Source of the DNA: Actinomycetes bacterium
GTDB taxonomy: Bacteria; Actinomycetota; Actinomycetes; Actinomycetales; Microbacteriaceae
Direction of reading: 5' to 3'
NCBI GenBank assembly: GCA_023432005.1
Contig: JAEYVF010000049.1
Span: forward strand, 1-7,040
Length of the DNA: 7,040 nt
The translations under genes were made by a program, and so were the position numbers. Every line of letters begins with the position of its first letter. Position 1 is the stretch's first letter. The notes below the pieces were generated by a model. The model saw only the letters and a program-made list of their open reading frames with translations. It ran no database searches and had not been told where the DNA came from. Of this stretch, positions 1-6,213 are shown piece by piece.

Positions 1-1497
1 GTCGTGGGTGATGACGACGGCGCAGCCGGGGAACTCGAGCAGCGCGTTCTCGAGCGACTGCAGGGTCTCGACGTCGAGGTCGTTCGTCGGCTCGTCGAGC
101 AGCAGCAGGTTGCCGCCCTCCTTGAGGGTCAGCGCGAGGTTGAGACGGTTGCGCTCACCGCCCGAGAGCACGCCGGCCTTCTTCTGCTGGTCGGGGCCCT
201 TGAAGCCGAACTTCGACACGTAGGCGCGGCTCGGGATCTCGGTCTTGCCGACCGTGATGATGTCGAGCCCGTCGGACACGACCTCCCACAGCGACTTGTT
301 CGGGTCGATGTTGGCGCGCGACTGGTCGACGTAGCTGATCTTGACCGTCTCGCCGATCTTCAGCTCACCGCCGTCGAGCGGCTCGAGGCCGACGATCGTC
401 TTGAACAGCGTGGTCTTGCCGACGCCGTTCGGGCCGATGACGCCGACGATGCCGTTCGGCGGGAGTGTGAAGCTGAGCCCGTCGATGAGGGTGCGGTCAC
501 CGAAGCCCTTCTGCAGCTTCTTCGCCTCGATGACGACGCTCCCGAGGCGCGGCCCCGGCGGGATCTGGATCTCCTCGAAGTCGAGCTTCCGCGTGCGGTC
601 GGCCTCGGCGGCCATCTCCTCGTAGCGGGCGAGACGGGCCTTCGACTTGGCCTGACGGCCCTTCGCGTTCGAGCGCACCCACTCGAGCTCCTCGGCGAGG
701 CGCTTGGCGAGCTTGGCATCCTTCTTGCCCTGCACCTCGAGGCGCTGGGCCTTCTTCTCGAGATAGGTCGAGTAGTTGCCCTCGTAGGGGTAGAGGTGGC
801 CGCGGTCGACCTCGGCGATCCACTCCGCGACGTTGTCGAGGAAGTACCGGTCGTGGGTGATCGCGATGACGGCGCCCGGGTACTTCTGCAGGTGCTGCTC
901 GAGCCAGAGCACGCTCTCGGCGTCGAGGTGGTTCGTGGGCTCGTCGAGGAGCAGGAGGTCGGGCTTCTGCAGCAGGAGCTTGGCGAGCGCCACGCGGCGC
1001 TTCTCACCGCCCGAGAGGTTCTTGACGGGCGCGTCCGGCGGCGGGGTGCGGAGCGCATCCATCGCCTGCTCGAGCTGGGAGTCGAGGTCCCATCCGTCTG
1101 CCGCGTCGATCTCCTCCTGCAGGGTGCCCATCTCGGCGAGCAGCGCGTCGAAGTCGGCGTCGGGGTCGCTCATGGCCGCGGAGATCTCGTTGAAGCGGTC
1201 GAGCTTGCCCTTGATGGCGATGCCGTCCTGGATGTTCTCGATCACGGTCTTCGACTCGTCGAGCTCCGGCTCCTGCATCAGGATGCCGACCGAGTACCCC
1301 GGCGTGAGCTTGGCCTCGCCGTTGGAGGGGGTGTCGAGACCCGCCATGATCTTGAGGATCGTGGACTTCCCGGCGCCGTTCGGGCCGACCATGCCGATCT
1401 TCGCCCCCGGCAGGAACGCCATCGTCACGTCGTCGAGGATGACTTTCTCGCCGACCTTCTTGCGGGCGCGCACCATGGAGTAGATGTATTCGGCCAT
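1..1497 (-). CDS. ettA: Energy-dependent translational throttle protein EttA (ABC-F), C-terminus cut by window edge
   Basis: EttA is a cytosolic ABC-F ATPase without membrane segments. In the E. coli protein it binds the ribosomal E site and gates the first peptide bond according to ATP/ADP; that role is known for the family, not shown here. The 499 visible codons contain two ABC domains. Domain 1 has Walker A GPNGAGKS (38-45), signature LSGGE (161-165), Walker B LLLLDEPTNHLD with Glu186, and switch His215. A charged Lys/Arg/Glu-rich linker (about 243-325, the P-site tRNA-interacting motif) follows. Domain 2 has Walker A GPNGVGKT (355-362), signature LSGGE (444-448) and Walker B with Glu469, and ends at VITHD. 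The family is usually about 555-560 residues, so roughly 60 are missing. Translation starts MAEYIYSMVRARK, the usual EttA N-terminus. The gene lies 63 bases after modC on the same strand, but its function is unrelated to molybdenum. Confidence 0.95.
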   Translation of the reverse strand, partial: MAEYIYSMVRARKKVGEKVILDDVTMAFLPGAKIGMVGPNGAGKSTILKIMAGLDTPSNGEAKLTPGYSVGILMQEPELDESKTVIENIQDGIAIKGKLDRFNEISAAMSDPDADFDALLAEMGTLQEEIDAADGWDLDSQLEQAMDALRTPPPDAPVKNLSGGEKRRVALAKLLLQKPDLLLLDEPTNHLDAESVLWLEQHLQKYPGAVIAITHDRYFLDNVAEWIAEVDRGHLYPYEGNYSTYLEKKAQRLEVQGKKDAKLAKRLAEELEWVRSNAKGRQAKSKARLARYEEMAAEADRTRKLDFEEIQIPPGPRLGSVVIEAKKLQKGFGDRTLIDGLSFTLPPNGIVGVIGPNGVGKTTLFKTIVGLEPLDGGELKIGETVKISYVDQSRANIDPNKSLWEVVSDGLDIITVGKTEIPSRAYVSKFGFKGPDQQKKAGVLSGGERNRLNLALTLKEGGNLLLLDEPTNDLDVETLQSLENALLEFPGCAVVITHD

Positions 1498-1504
1498 GGG
1501 TTCG

Positions 1505-1510
1505 ATCCTA
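1505..1510 (-). promoter_or_regulatory. Overlapping -10-like hexamer and Shine-Dalgarno before ettA
   Basis: Read on the minus strand, TAGGAT lies seven bases before the ettA ATG. It fits the actinobacterial TANNNT -10 pattern at a spacing that would start transcription at the ATG itself (leaderless). The same bases include AGGA (1506-1509), eight bases from the ATG, which is a normal ribosome binding site if ettA is read from the mod transcript. Both readings are possible. I see no clear -35 element. The rest of the 63-base gap holds no hairpin followed by a T run, so no intrinsic terminator separates modC from ettA. Confidence 0.35.
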
Positions 1511-1560
1511 CGGGCGCGGCGGCGTGCCCGTCGCCGTCGGGGTCGATGAGGGGGCCTCGC

Positions 1561-2316
1561 TCACGCCCCGCCGACGAGGCGCTCGACGTAGTCGGTCGCG
1601 GGCGAGGTGACGAGATCCTCGAGCCCGCCCTCCTGCGTGATGCGGCCGTGCTCGAGCACGACCGCACGATCCGCGACCGCCCGCGCGTCGGCGAAGTCGT
1701 GCGTGACGAGGAGCGTCGCCCCCTCGAACCCCGCCAGGTGCTCGGCGAGCTCCTGCCGCGCCTGGGGACGGATGCGGGCGTCGAGCGCCGAGAGCGGCTC
1801 GTCCAGCAGCAGCACCTCCGGTTCCGCAGCGAGGGCGCGCGCGAGGGCGACGCGCTGCGCCTGACCACCGGAGAGCTCGTGCGGGTGGCGGTGGGCCACG
1901 GCCTCGAGGTCGAACCGATCGACCCAGGTGCGGGCGGATGCGCGCGCCGCGCCACGCCGACGCGTGCGCATCCAGCTCGCGAACGCGATGTTGTCGAGCA
2001 CGGTGAGCCGAGGGAAGAGACGCAGGTCGGAGAAGACCACGCCGACGCGCCTGCTCGCGGGGTCGAGATGCAGGCCCGCCGCCGCGTCGTCGACGAGGCG
2101 CCCTCCGATGGCGACTCGCCCGCTCGCGGGACGCGCGAGGCCGGCGATGACCGAGATCGCCGTCGACTTGCCCGCGCCGTTGGGGCCCATGAGCGCTGTC
2201 GTCTCTCGCGCGCCGACCGTCAGCGCGAGGGCGAGGTCGAAGCTCTCCCTGCGGACCGCGACGTCGACGGCGAGCCCTGCTGTCGGGCCGGCCCCGGTCG
2301 GGCCATCCCCGGTCAT
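1561..2316 (-). CDS. modC: Molybdate ABC transporter ATP-binding protein ModC, short form without TOBE domain
   Basis: This is the cytosolic ATPase that powers ModB-mediated molybdate import. The 251 residues hold one complete ABC domain: Walker A GPNGAGKST (44-52), signature LSGGQ (148-152), Walker B LLLDEP with Glu173, D-loop SALD (176-179) and switch His206. Two things are odd. First, the Q-loop reads VFSDLRLFPRL, so the usual Gln is Ser96. Second, the protein ends at ERLVGGA, where the nucleotide-binding domain normally ends; classical ModC is about 350 residues with a C-terminal TOBE/Mop molybdate-binding domain. Only 63 noncoding bases follow, so the domain is absent rather than frameshifted. 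The ATG was chosen because it overlaps the modB stop as ATGA and has GGAG (2324-2327) seven bases upstream. Longer upstream starts in this frame run through modB. Tungstate or another oxyanion is a possible substrate, but the moe/moa neighbours favour molybdate. Confidence 0.92.
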   Translation of the reverse strand: MTGDGPTGAGPTAGLAVDVAVRRESFDLALALTVGARETTALMGPNGAGKSTAISVIAGLARPASGRVAIGGRLVDDAAAGLHLDPASRRVGVVFSDLRLFPRLTVLDNIAFASWMRTRRRGAARASARTWVDRFDLEAVAHRHPHELSGGQAQRVALARALAAEPEVLLLDEPLSALDARIRPQARQELAEHLAGFEGATLLVTHDFADARAVADRAVVLEHGRITQEGGLEDLVTSPATDYVERLVGGA

Positions 2317-3095
2317 CGGGCCACTCCGGGCAGCCACCGGTCGCGGAGCAGGAGCAGCACCGTGAGCGACACCGCGAGCAGGATGACGGCGAGGGCGAGC
2401 GCCTCGCCGGGGTCGGACTGCAGCGCGAGGTAGCTCGCGATCGGAAGGGTGCGCGTGACGCCGGGCAGCGATCCGGCGAACGTGATGGTGGCGCCGAACT
2501 CGCCGAGCGCCCGCGTGAAGCACAGCACGGCGCCGGCCGCGACCGCCGGGGCCACGGCGGGCAGCGTGATGACGAAGAAGGTCTGGGTGCGGCCGGCACC
2601 GAGGGTCGCGGCGGCTCCCTCGAATCGCCGGTCGATCGAGCGCAGCGCCCCCTCCACGGCGAACACGAGGAAGGGCAGCGCGACGAACGTCTGCGCGATC
2701 ACGACCGCGGGGGTCGTGAAGGGCAGCGAGATGCCGAGATCCTCGAGCGCGGGCCCCAGCACGCCGCGGCGTCCGACGAGCATGAGCAGCGCGATGCCGC
2801 CGATGACCGGGGGGAGCACGAGCGGGATGGTGACCGCGGTGCGCAGGAGTCGTCGGGGCACCGCGGGCCAGGCATCGGCGGCCGCGAGGACGACCGCCAT
2901 GGGCACCCCGATGAGCAGGCTGATGGCGGTCGTCGTCGCGGCCGTCGTCAGCGAGAGCCAGAGCGCCTCGAGCACGCCGGGCGAGGCGAGCAGCGAGGGC
3001 AGGCGCTCCCACGGCACGCGCACCACGAGCGCGACGAGCGGCAGCACGAGCACGGCGAAGCCGACGCCCGCGATCGCGACGAGCGCGGGCGGCAT
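2313..3095 (-). CDS. modB: Molybdate ABC transporter permease ModB
   Basis: ModB is the membrane channel subunit of the molybdate importer; it passes the anion delivered by ModA and couples to ModC. The 260 residues are strongly hydrophobic, with about five or six membrane helices (near 4-25, 43-75, 84-108, 127-149, 181-206 and 231-250). The EAA coupling loop lies at about 159-179 (EGAAATLGAG, ending I-LP), and RALGEFGATITFAGSLPG (195-212) is characteristic of ModB. Length is normal: E. coli ModB is about 230 residues and actinobacterial forms are somewhat longer. The start MPPALVAIAG has GGGAGGT upstream. Extending the frame further upstream gives Arg/Ser-rich shadow sequence inside modA. 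The gene starts 13 bases after modA and its stop overlaps the modC start, so the two are probably translationally coupled. Confidence 0.95.
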   Translation of the reverse strand: MPPALVAIAGVGFAVLVLPLVALVVRVPWERLPSLLASPGVLEALWLSLTTAATTTAISLLIGVPMAVVLAAADAWPAVPRRLLRTAVTIPLVLPPVIGGIALLMLVGRRGVLGPALEDLGISLPFTTPAVVIAQTFVALPFLVFAVEGALRSIDRRFEGAAATLGAGRTQTFFVITLPAVAPAVAAGAVLCFTRALGEFGATITFAGSLPGVTRTLPIASYLALQSDPGEALALAVILLAVSLTVLLLLRDRWLPGVAR

Positions 3096-3100
3096 CCGCG

Positions 3101-3107
3101 ACCTCCC
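3101..3107 (-). promoter_or_regulatory. Strong Shine-Dalgarno for modB
   Basis: On the minus strand GGGAGGT lies five bases before the modB ATG and just after the modA stop. It is the best ribosome binding site in the window and fixes the modB start at MPPALVAIAG. Confidence 0.75.
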
Positions 3108-3108
3108 G

Positions 3109-3897
3109 TCAGGGCGACCCGAAGCCGGCATCCCGCAGCACCTCCTTCCCCCGATCGCTCTCGAGCCACGCCATCCACGCGTCGGCAGCCGCGGGGTGGG
3201 GCGCGTCCGCGAGGCGGCCGACGAGGTACCGCGTGACGACCGCGTCGGCATCCGGCACGGGGATCGACTGCAGCGCGTCCCCGGCCGCCCGGGCGTCGGT
3301 GGCGTAGACGAGGCCCGCGTCGACCTCGCCGAGCGTGACCTTCGTCGCGACGGCCTTGACATCCTGCTCGAGGGTGTCGGGCGCCGCCGCGACTCCCGCG
3401 AGCCGGAGCAGGGATGCCGCGGCTGCCCCGCACGGCACGGCGGGATCGCACAGGGCCACGAGCAGCTCCTCGCGCGCGAGGTCGGCGAGCCCCGTGACCC
3501 CCGCCGGGTTGCCGGGCGGCACGACGAGCCGCAGCACGTTCGTGGCGAAGACGCGCGGCTCCTCCACGAGGCCGGCGTCCTCGACCGTCGCCATCGTCGC
3601 CTCGTTCGCGGAGGCGAAGACGTCGGCCGCCGCTCCCTCCACGATCTGGGCGGCGAGCGCCGAGCTGCCGCCGTAGGCGACTCGCACGTCCACCCCCGGA
3701 TGCTGCGCCTCGAACTCGGCCGCGAGCACGTCGAAGGACTCGGTCAGCGAGGCGGCGGCGAGCACCGTGACGGTCCCGCTGAGGGATCCCGTCGTGGCAC
3801 CCCTCTCCTCGCGGTGCCCTGCGGCATCCGTCGCGCATCCCACGAGCATGAGCGCGAGCGCGGCGCACACGAGCGGGGTGCCGCCGCGCCGCATCAT
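3109..3897 (-). CDS. modA: Molybdate-binding lipoprotein ModA
   Basis: ModA captures molybdate outside the membrane and hands it to ModB. The 262 residues begin with a lipoprotein signal peptide: basic MMRR, a hydrophobic stretch, then lipobox LVGC (18-21), so mature protein would be lipid-anchored on Cys21. A short linker precedes the binding domain, which starts VTVLAAASL. Likely oxyanion-contacting positions by family comparison are Ser50 (AAASL), Ser78/Ser79 (YGGSSAL), the CDPAVPCG loop (150-157) and Tyr198 in GEVDAGLVYATDA. Two Cys (150 and 156) flank the loop and could form a disulfide. The family is usually about 230-260 residues. Two adjacent ATGs (3897 and 3894) are possible; no Shine-Dalgarno is visible, but a -10-like hexamer sits six bases before the first, so I chose 3897. 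The gene is first in modABC and divergent from moeB. Confidence 0.94.
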   Translation of the reverse strand: MMRRGGTPLVCAALALMLVGCATDAAGHREERGATTGSLSGTVTVLAAASLTESFDVLAAEFEAQHPGVDVRVAYGGSSALAAQIVEGAAADVFASANEATMATVEDAGLVEEPRVFATNVLRLVVPPGNPAGVTGLADLAREELLVALCDPAVPCGAAAASLLRLAGVAAAPDTLEQDVKAVATKVTLGEVDAGLVYATDARAAGDALQSIPVPDADAVVTRYLVGRLADAPHPAAADAWMAWLESDRGKEVLRDAGFGSP

Positions 3898-3903
3898 GGC
3901 GTC

Positions 3904-3909
3904 AGAGTA
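3904..3909 (-). promoter_or_regulatory. Putative -10 of a leaderless modA promoter
   Basis: On the minus strand TACTCT (a TANNNT match) lies six bases before the first modA ATG, and no Shine-Dalgarno is present. This spacing would put the transcript start at or within a base of the start codon. The hexamer at -35 distance (TGTCCT or GTCCTC) is a poor match. This is a prediction from spacing and pattern only. Confidence 0.4.
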
Positions 3910-3935
3910 GCCGCATCCCCGGCGCCGAGGACAGG

Positions 3936-3944
3936 TGGCACAAT
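3936..3944 (+). promoter_or_regulatory. Putative extended -10 of a leaderless moeB promoter
   Basis: TGG followed by CACAAT resembles an extended -10 (TGN plus four of six matches to TATAAT). It ends six bases before the moeB ATG. No Shine-Dalgarno lies at useful spacing and no -35 match is visible, so transcription may begin at the ATG. The layout mirrors the modA start on the other strand, 53 bases away. Confidence 0.35.
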
Positions 3945-3958
3945 GCGTGCATGCACGC
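3945..3958 (+). repeat. Perfect 14-base palindrome across the moeB start codon
   Basis: GCGTGCATGCACGC reads the same on both strands. Its centre lies in the moeB ATG and it directly follows the -10-like hexamer. It could be an operator whose occupancy blocks moeB initiation, or part of it could be chance in GC-rich coding sequence. It does not resemble the E. coli ModE site as I know it. A second, shorter palindrome CGGCGCCG (3920-3927) lies between the two -10 elements and is less remarkable at this base composition. Confidence 0.45.
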
Positions 3959-5021
3959 CGACTCCCCGAGGTACGCGCGACAGCGAGCGCTCGCGGGGTT
4001 CGGGGCGGAGGGTCAGCACCGGCTCGCGGGGGCACGGGTCGTCGTCATCGGCGCCGGCGGCCTCGGGAGCGTCGTGATCCCGGCGATCGCGGCAGCCGGG
4101 GCGGGCACCATCGTCGTGGTCGACGACGACGCGGTCGACGAGAGCAATCTGCACCGCCAGACCGTCCACGGCCTCCGCGACCTCGGCCGCCCGAAGGTGG
4201 AGTCGGCCGCCGATCGCATCCGCGCTCTCACCGACCACGTCGACGTCGTCGCCGAGCACACGCGCTTCGACGCGGACTCCGCGCCCCGCATCGTCGCGGG
4301 AGCCGACGTGCTCATCGACGCCTCCGACAGCGCGGCCGCGCTCGCGGTCGCCGACGAGGCCGCGGCCGTCGCGGGCATCCCCCTCGTCTGGGGCTCGGCC
4401 CTCGGCTACGGAGGCCAGATGGGCGTGGTCTGGGACGAGCGCGGCGTGCGCTACCGCGACCTCTTCCCGACCGCGGTCGACACCCCCGACAGCTGCGAGA
4501 CCGTCGGGGTGCTCCCGACGGTGTGCACCGTCATCGGCGGCCTCATGGCGACCGAGGCGCTCAAGCTCCTCACGGGAGTCGGCGACCCGCTCCTCGGCGT
4601 CGTGCTCGACTACGACGCCCGCACCGGCGCGATGCGCCGACTCGAGTTCGCACGCGACCCCTCGGCCGGTGCCGCCTCCGCGGCGCCGCCGCCGCACCCC
4701 GACGTGGAGGAGCTCGACGCCACCGAGCTCGCACGCGAGCTCGCGTCCGCCGAGCCGCCCCTCCTCGTCGATGTGCGCGAGGTCCGACGCGCGGGTGTCG
4801 CGCTGCTCGCGGACGCCGTGCCGGGCGAGCTCGACGACCTCCTGTCGGCGCTCGCCTCCGTCCCCCGCGAGCGGCGGCTCGTCGCGGTCTGCCAGCGCGG
4901 GGTCCGCTCGCGCCGTGCCGCCGAGCTCTTGACGGCCGCCGGGTACACGCGCGTCGCGCACCTCCGGGGCGGCGTCGAGGCGTGGGGGCCGGCCCCGAGC
5001 CCGACCGAGGCGCGGGGCTGA
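3951..5021 (+). CDS. moeB: MoeB/MoeZ-type adenylyltransferase with C-terminal rhodanese domain, zinc site lost
   Basis: The family adenylates the C-terminal Gly-Gly of MoaD-type sulfur carriers; the fused rhodanese transfers persulfide sulfur so that molybdopterin synthase can make the dithiolene. The E1-like domain (about 5-235) shows the nucleotide loop GAGGLG (34-39), DESNLHRQ (63-70), Lys82, the DASDS loop (123-127) and Cys182 in SCETVGVLP, the usual E1-type cysteine. The rhodanese domain (about 253-348) has VDVRE (273-277) and active Cys314 in CQRGVRS, followed by HLRGGVEAW. The structural zinc cysteines are gone: CYRC is RYRD (167-170) and the later CPxC becomes RDPSAG (235-240). At 356 residues it is somewhat shorter than typical MoeZ (about 390). 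The ATG was chosen for its position after the -10-like element. It begins the plus-strand operon, and moeA follows four bases after its stop. A role with other carriers, as MoeZ has in thiamine or cysteine pathways, is possible. Confidence 0.88.
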   Translation: MHADSPRYARQRALAGFGAEGQHRLAGARVVVIGAGGLGSVVIPAIAAAGAGTIVVVDDDAVDESNLHRQTVHGLRDLGRPKVESAADRIRALTDHVDVVAEHTRFDADSAPRIVAGADVLIDASDSAAALAVADEAAAVAGIPLVWGSALGYGGQMGVVWDERGVRYRDLFPTAVDTPDSCETVGVLPTVCTVIGGLMATEALKLLTGVGDPLLGVVLDYDARTGAMRRLEFARDPSAGAASAAPPPHPDVEELDATELARELASAEPPLLVDVREVRRAGVALLADAVPGELDDLLSALASVPRERRLVAVCQRGVRSRRAAELLTAAGYTRVAHLRGGVEAWGPAPSPTEARG

Positions 5022-5025
5022 CCGC

Positions 5026-6213
5026 GTGGACCGCATCCGGGTCGAGGAGTACGCGGCGACGATCGCCGAGCTCGTCGAGACGCGGCTCGCCGGGGACGCC
5101 GTCGCGGTCCCGCTCGCGAAGGCGCGCGACCGCGTGCTCGCCGACGATGTGGCGAGCCCCATCGACCTCCCTCCCTTCCGCAACTCCCAGATGGACGGCT
5201 ATGCGGTGCGCACCGACCAGCTGCCTCCCCCCGGCGAGCCGCTGCGCGTCACGGGCATCATCGCGGCCGGCGAGACGGGCAGGCTGCCGGGCGGCGCCGT
5301 CGTCAAGATCATGACGGGGGCCCCTCTTCCGGACGACGCGGATGCCGTGGTGCCCGTCGAGCATGTCGAGCATCTCCCCGGGGAGCGCATCGCCCTCGCG
5401 GGCGAGGTGCGCCGCGGTGACTTCGTACGCGAGCGGGGCAGCGACGTCCGGGCGGGCACGGTGATCGTCCCGGCGGGCACCCGACTCCGCGCGCGACACC
5501 TCGCGGCGATCGCCGCCGCGGGGCTCGCCACGGTCGCGGTGCGCGAGCGCGTGCGGGTGGCCGTCATCAGCACGGGCCGGGAGCTCGTCGCACCGGGCGA
5601 CGCCCTCGGCACCGGGCGCATCCCCGATGCCAACGGCGTCGCGCTCGCCGCGGCAGCCGAGGCCGACGGGGCCGAGGTCGTCTACGTCGGCCGTGCCGGC
5701 GACGATCCCGCCGCCGTCGCGCGCGAGCTCGAGGCGGCGCGCGCCGCGGGAGCCCGGATCGTCATGACGAGCGGCGGGATCTCGATGGGCGACTTCGAAC
5801 CGGTGCGCGCCCTGGTCGAGGACCACTCCGGCGTCGTCGGCACGGTCGACATGCAGCCGGGCGGGCCGCAGGCGCACGCCGTCGTGGACGGCACACCCCT
5901 CGTGGCGTTCCCCGGCAACCCCGTGAGCGCACAGGTCTCGTACGCCCTCTTCGTCAGCCCGCTCCTGCGAGCGGCCGCGAGCCTCCCGCCCGCGGCGCGG
6001 CACGCCCTCCCCCTCGCTGAAGCCGTGCGGTTCGCCCCGGGCAGGAGGCGCTTCCTGCGGGGACGCCTGCTCGGCGACGGCTCGGTCGCGGTGGTCGGCG
6101 GCACCGGGTCCCACCTCGTGACGGCCATGGCGGCCGCCGACGTGCTCGTCGACCTGCCCCCGGAGGTCGGCGACCTCCCCGCGGGGGCGCTCGTGGATAG
6201 CGTGGAGCTATGA
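5026..6213 (+). CDS. moeA: Molybdopterin molybdenumtransferase MoeA
   Basis: MoeA hydrolyses adenylated molybdopterin and inserts molybdate to give the mononuclear molybdenum cofactor in the cytosol. The 395 residues match the family length of about 400. Visible motifs in order are FRNSQMDGYAV (51-61), IMTGAPLPDDADAVV (95-109), the GSDVRAG turn (138-144), then the MoCF-fold domain with STGREL (182-187), IPDANG (199-204), TSGGISMGDFEPV (248-260), MQPGGPQ (276-282) and FPGNPVS (295-301), and a C-terminal beta domain containing GSHL (361-364). The Asp of the SGGVSVG-D-x-D motif is Glu258 here; I believe Glu is also seen in other actinobacterial MoeA. The start is GTG, with only a weak purine stretch (GGGG, 5014-5017) upstream, so translation probably couples to moeB, which stops four bases earlier. 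The stop overlaps the moaC-moaB start as ATGA. Confidence 0.95.
   Translation: MDRIRVEEYAATIAELVETRLAGDAVAVPLAKARDRVLADDVASPIDLPPFRNSQMDGYAVRTDQLPPPGEPLRVTGIIAAGETGRLPGGAVVKIMTGAPLPDDADAVVPVEHVEHLPGERIALAGEVRRGDFVRERGSDVRAGTVIVPAGTRLRARHLAAIAAAGLATVAVRERVRVAVISTGRELVAPGDALGTGRIPDANGVALAAAAEADGAEVVYVGRAGDDPAAVARELEAARAAGARIVMTSGGISMGDFEPVRALVEDHSGVVGTVDMQPGGPQAHAVVDGTPLVAFPGNPVSAQVSYALFVSPLLRAAASLPPAARHALPLAEAVRFAPGRRRFLRGRLLGDGSVAVVGGTGSHLVTAMAAADVLVDLPPEVGDLPAGALVDSVEL

Noticed and set aside
4..2433. Plus-strand open frame of 809 codons
   Set aside because: It is antisense to ettA and modC, which have full motif sets on the other strand. The translation is Arg/Glu/Val-rich with no recognisable domain, as expected for the shadow of GC-rich codons.
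1561..3012. Extended 483-residue version of ModC
   Set aside because: The extra N-terminal residues are Arg/Ala/His-rich out-of-frame modB sequence. The ATG at 2316 has a ribosome binding site and the ATGA overlap.
3898..3950. Molybdenum cofactor riboswitch in the divergent gap
   Set aside because: The gap is 53 bases and both transcripts appear to have little or no leader, far too short for the known Moco RNA fold.
3109..4035. Longer ModA start giving 308 residues
   Set aside because: The extension runs into moeB on the opposite strand and would place 46 non-signal residues before the lipoprotein signal peptide.
3894..5183. Minus-strand frame of 429 codons opposite moeB
   Set aside because: Charged low-complexity shadow of moeB with no motif. 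moeB has clear E1 and rhodanese signatures.
4570..6114. Minus-strand frame of 514 codons opposite moeB and moeA
   Set aside because: It has no domain or plausible start context and lies entirely antisense to well-supported genes.
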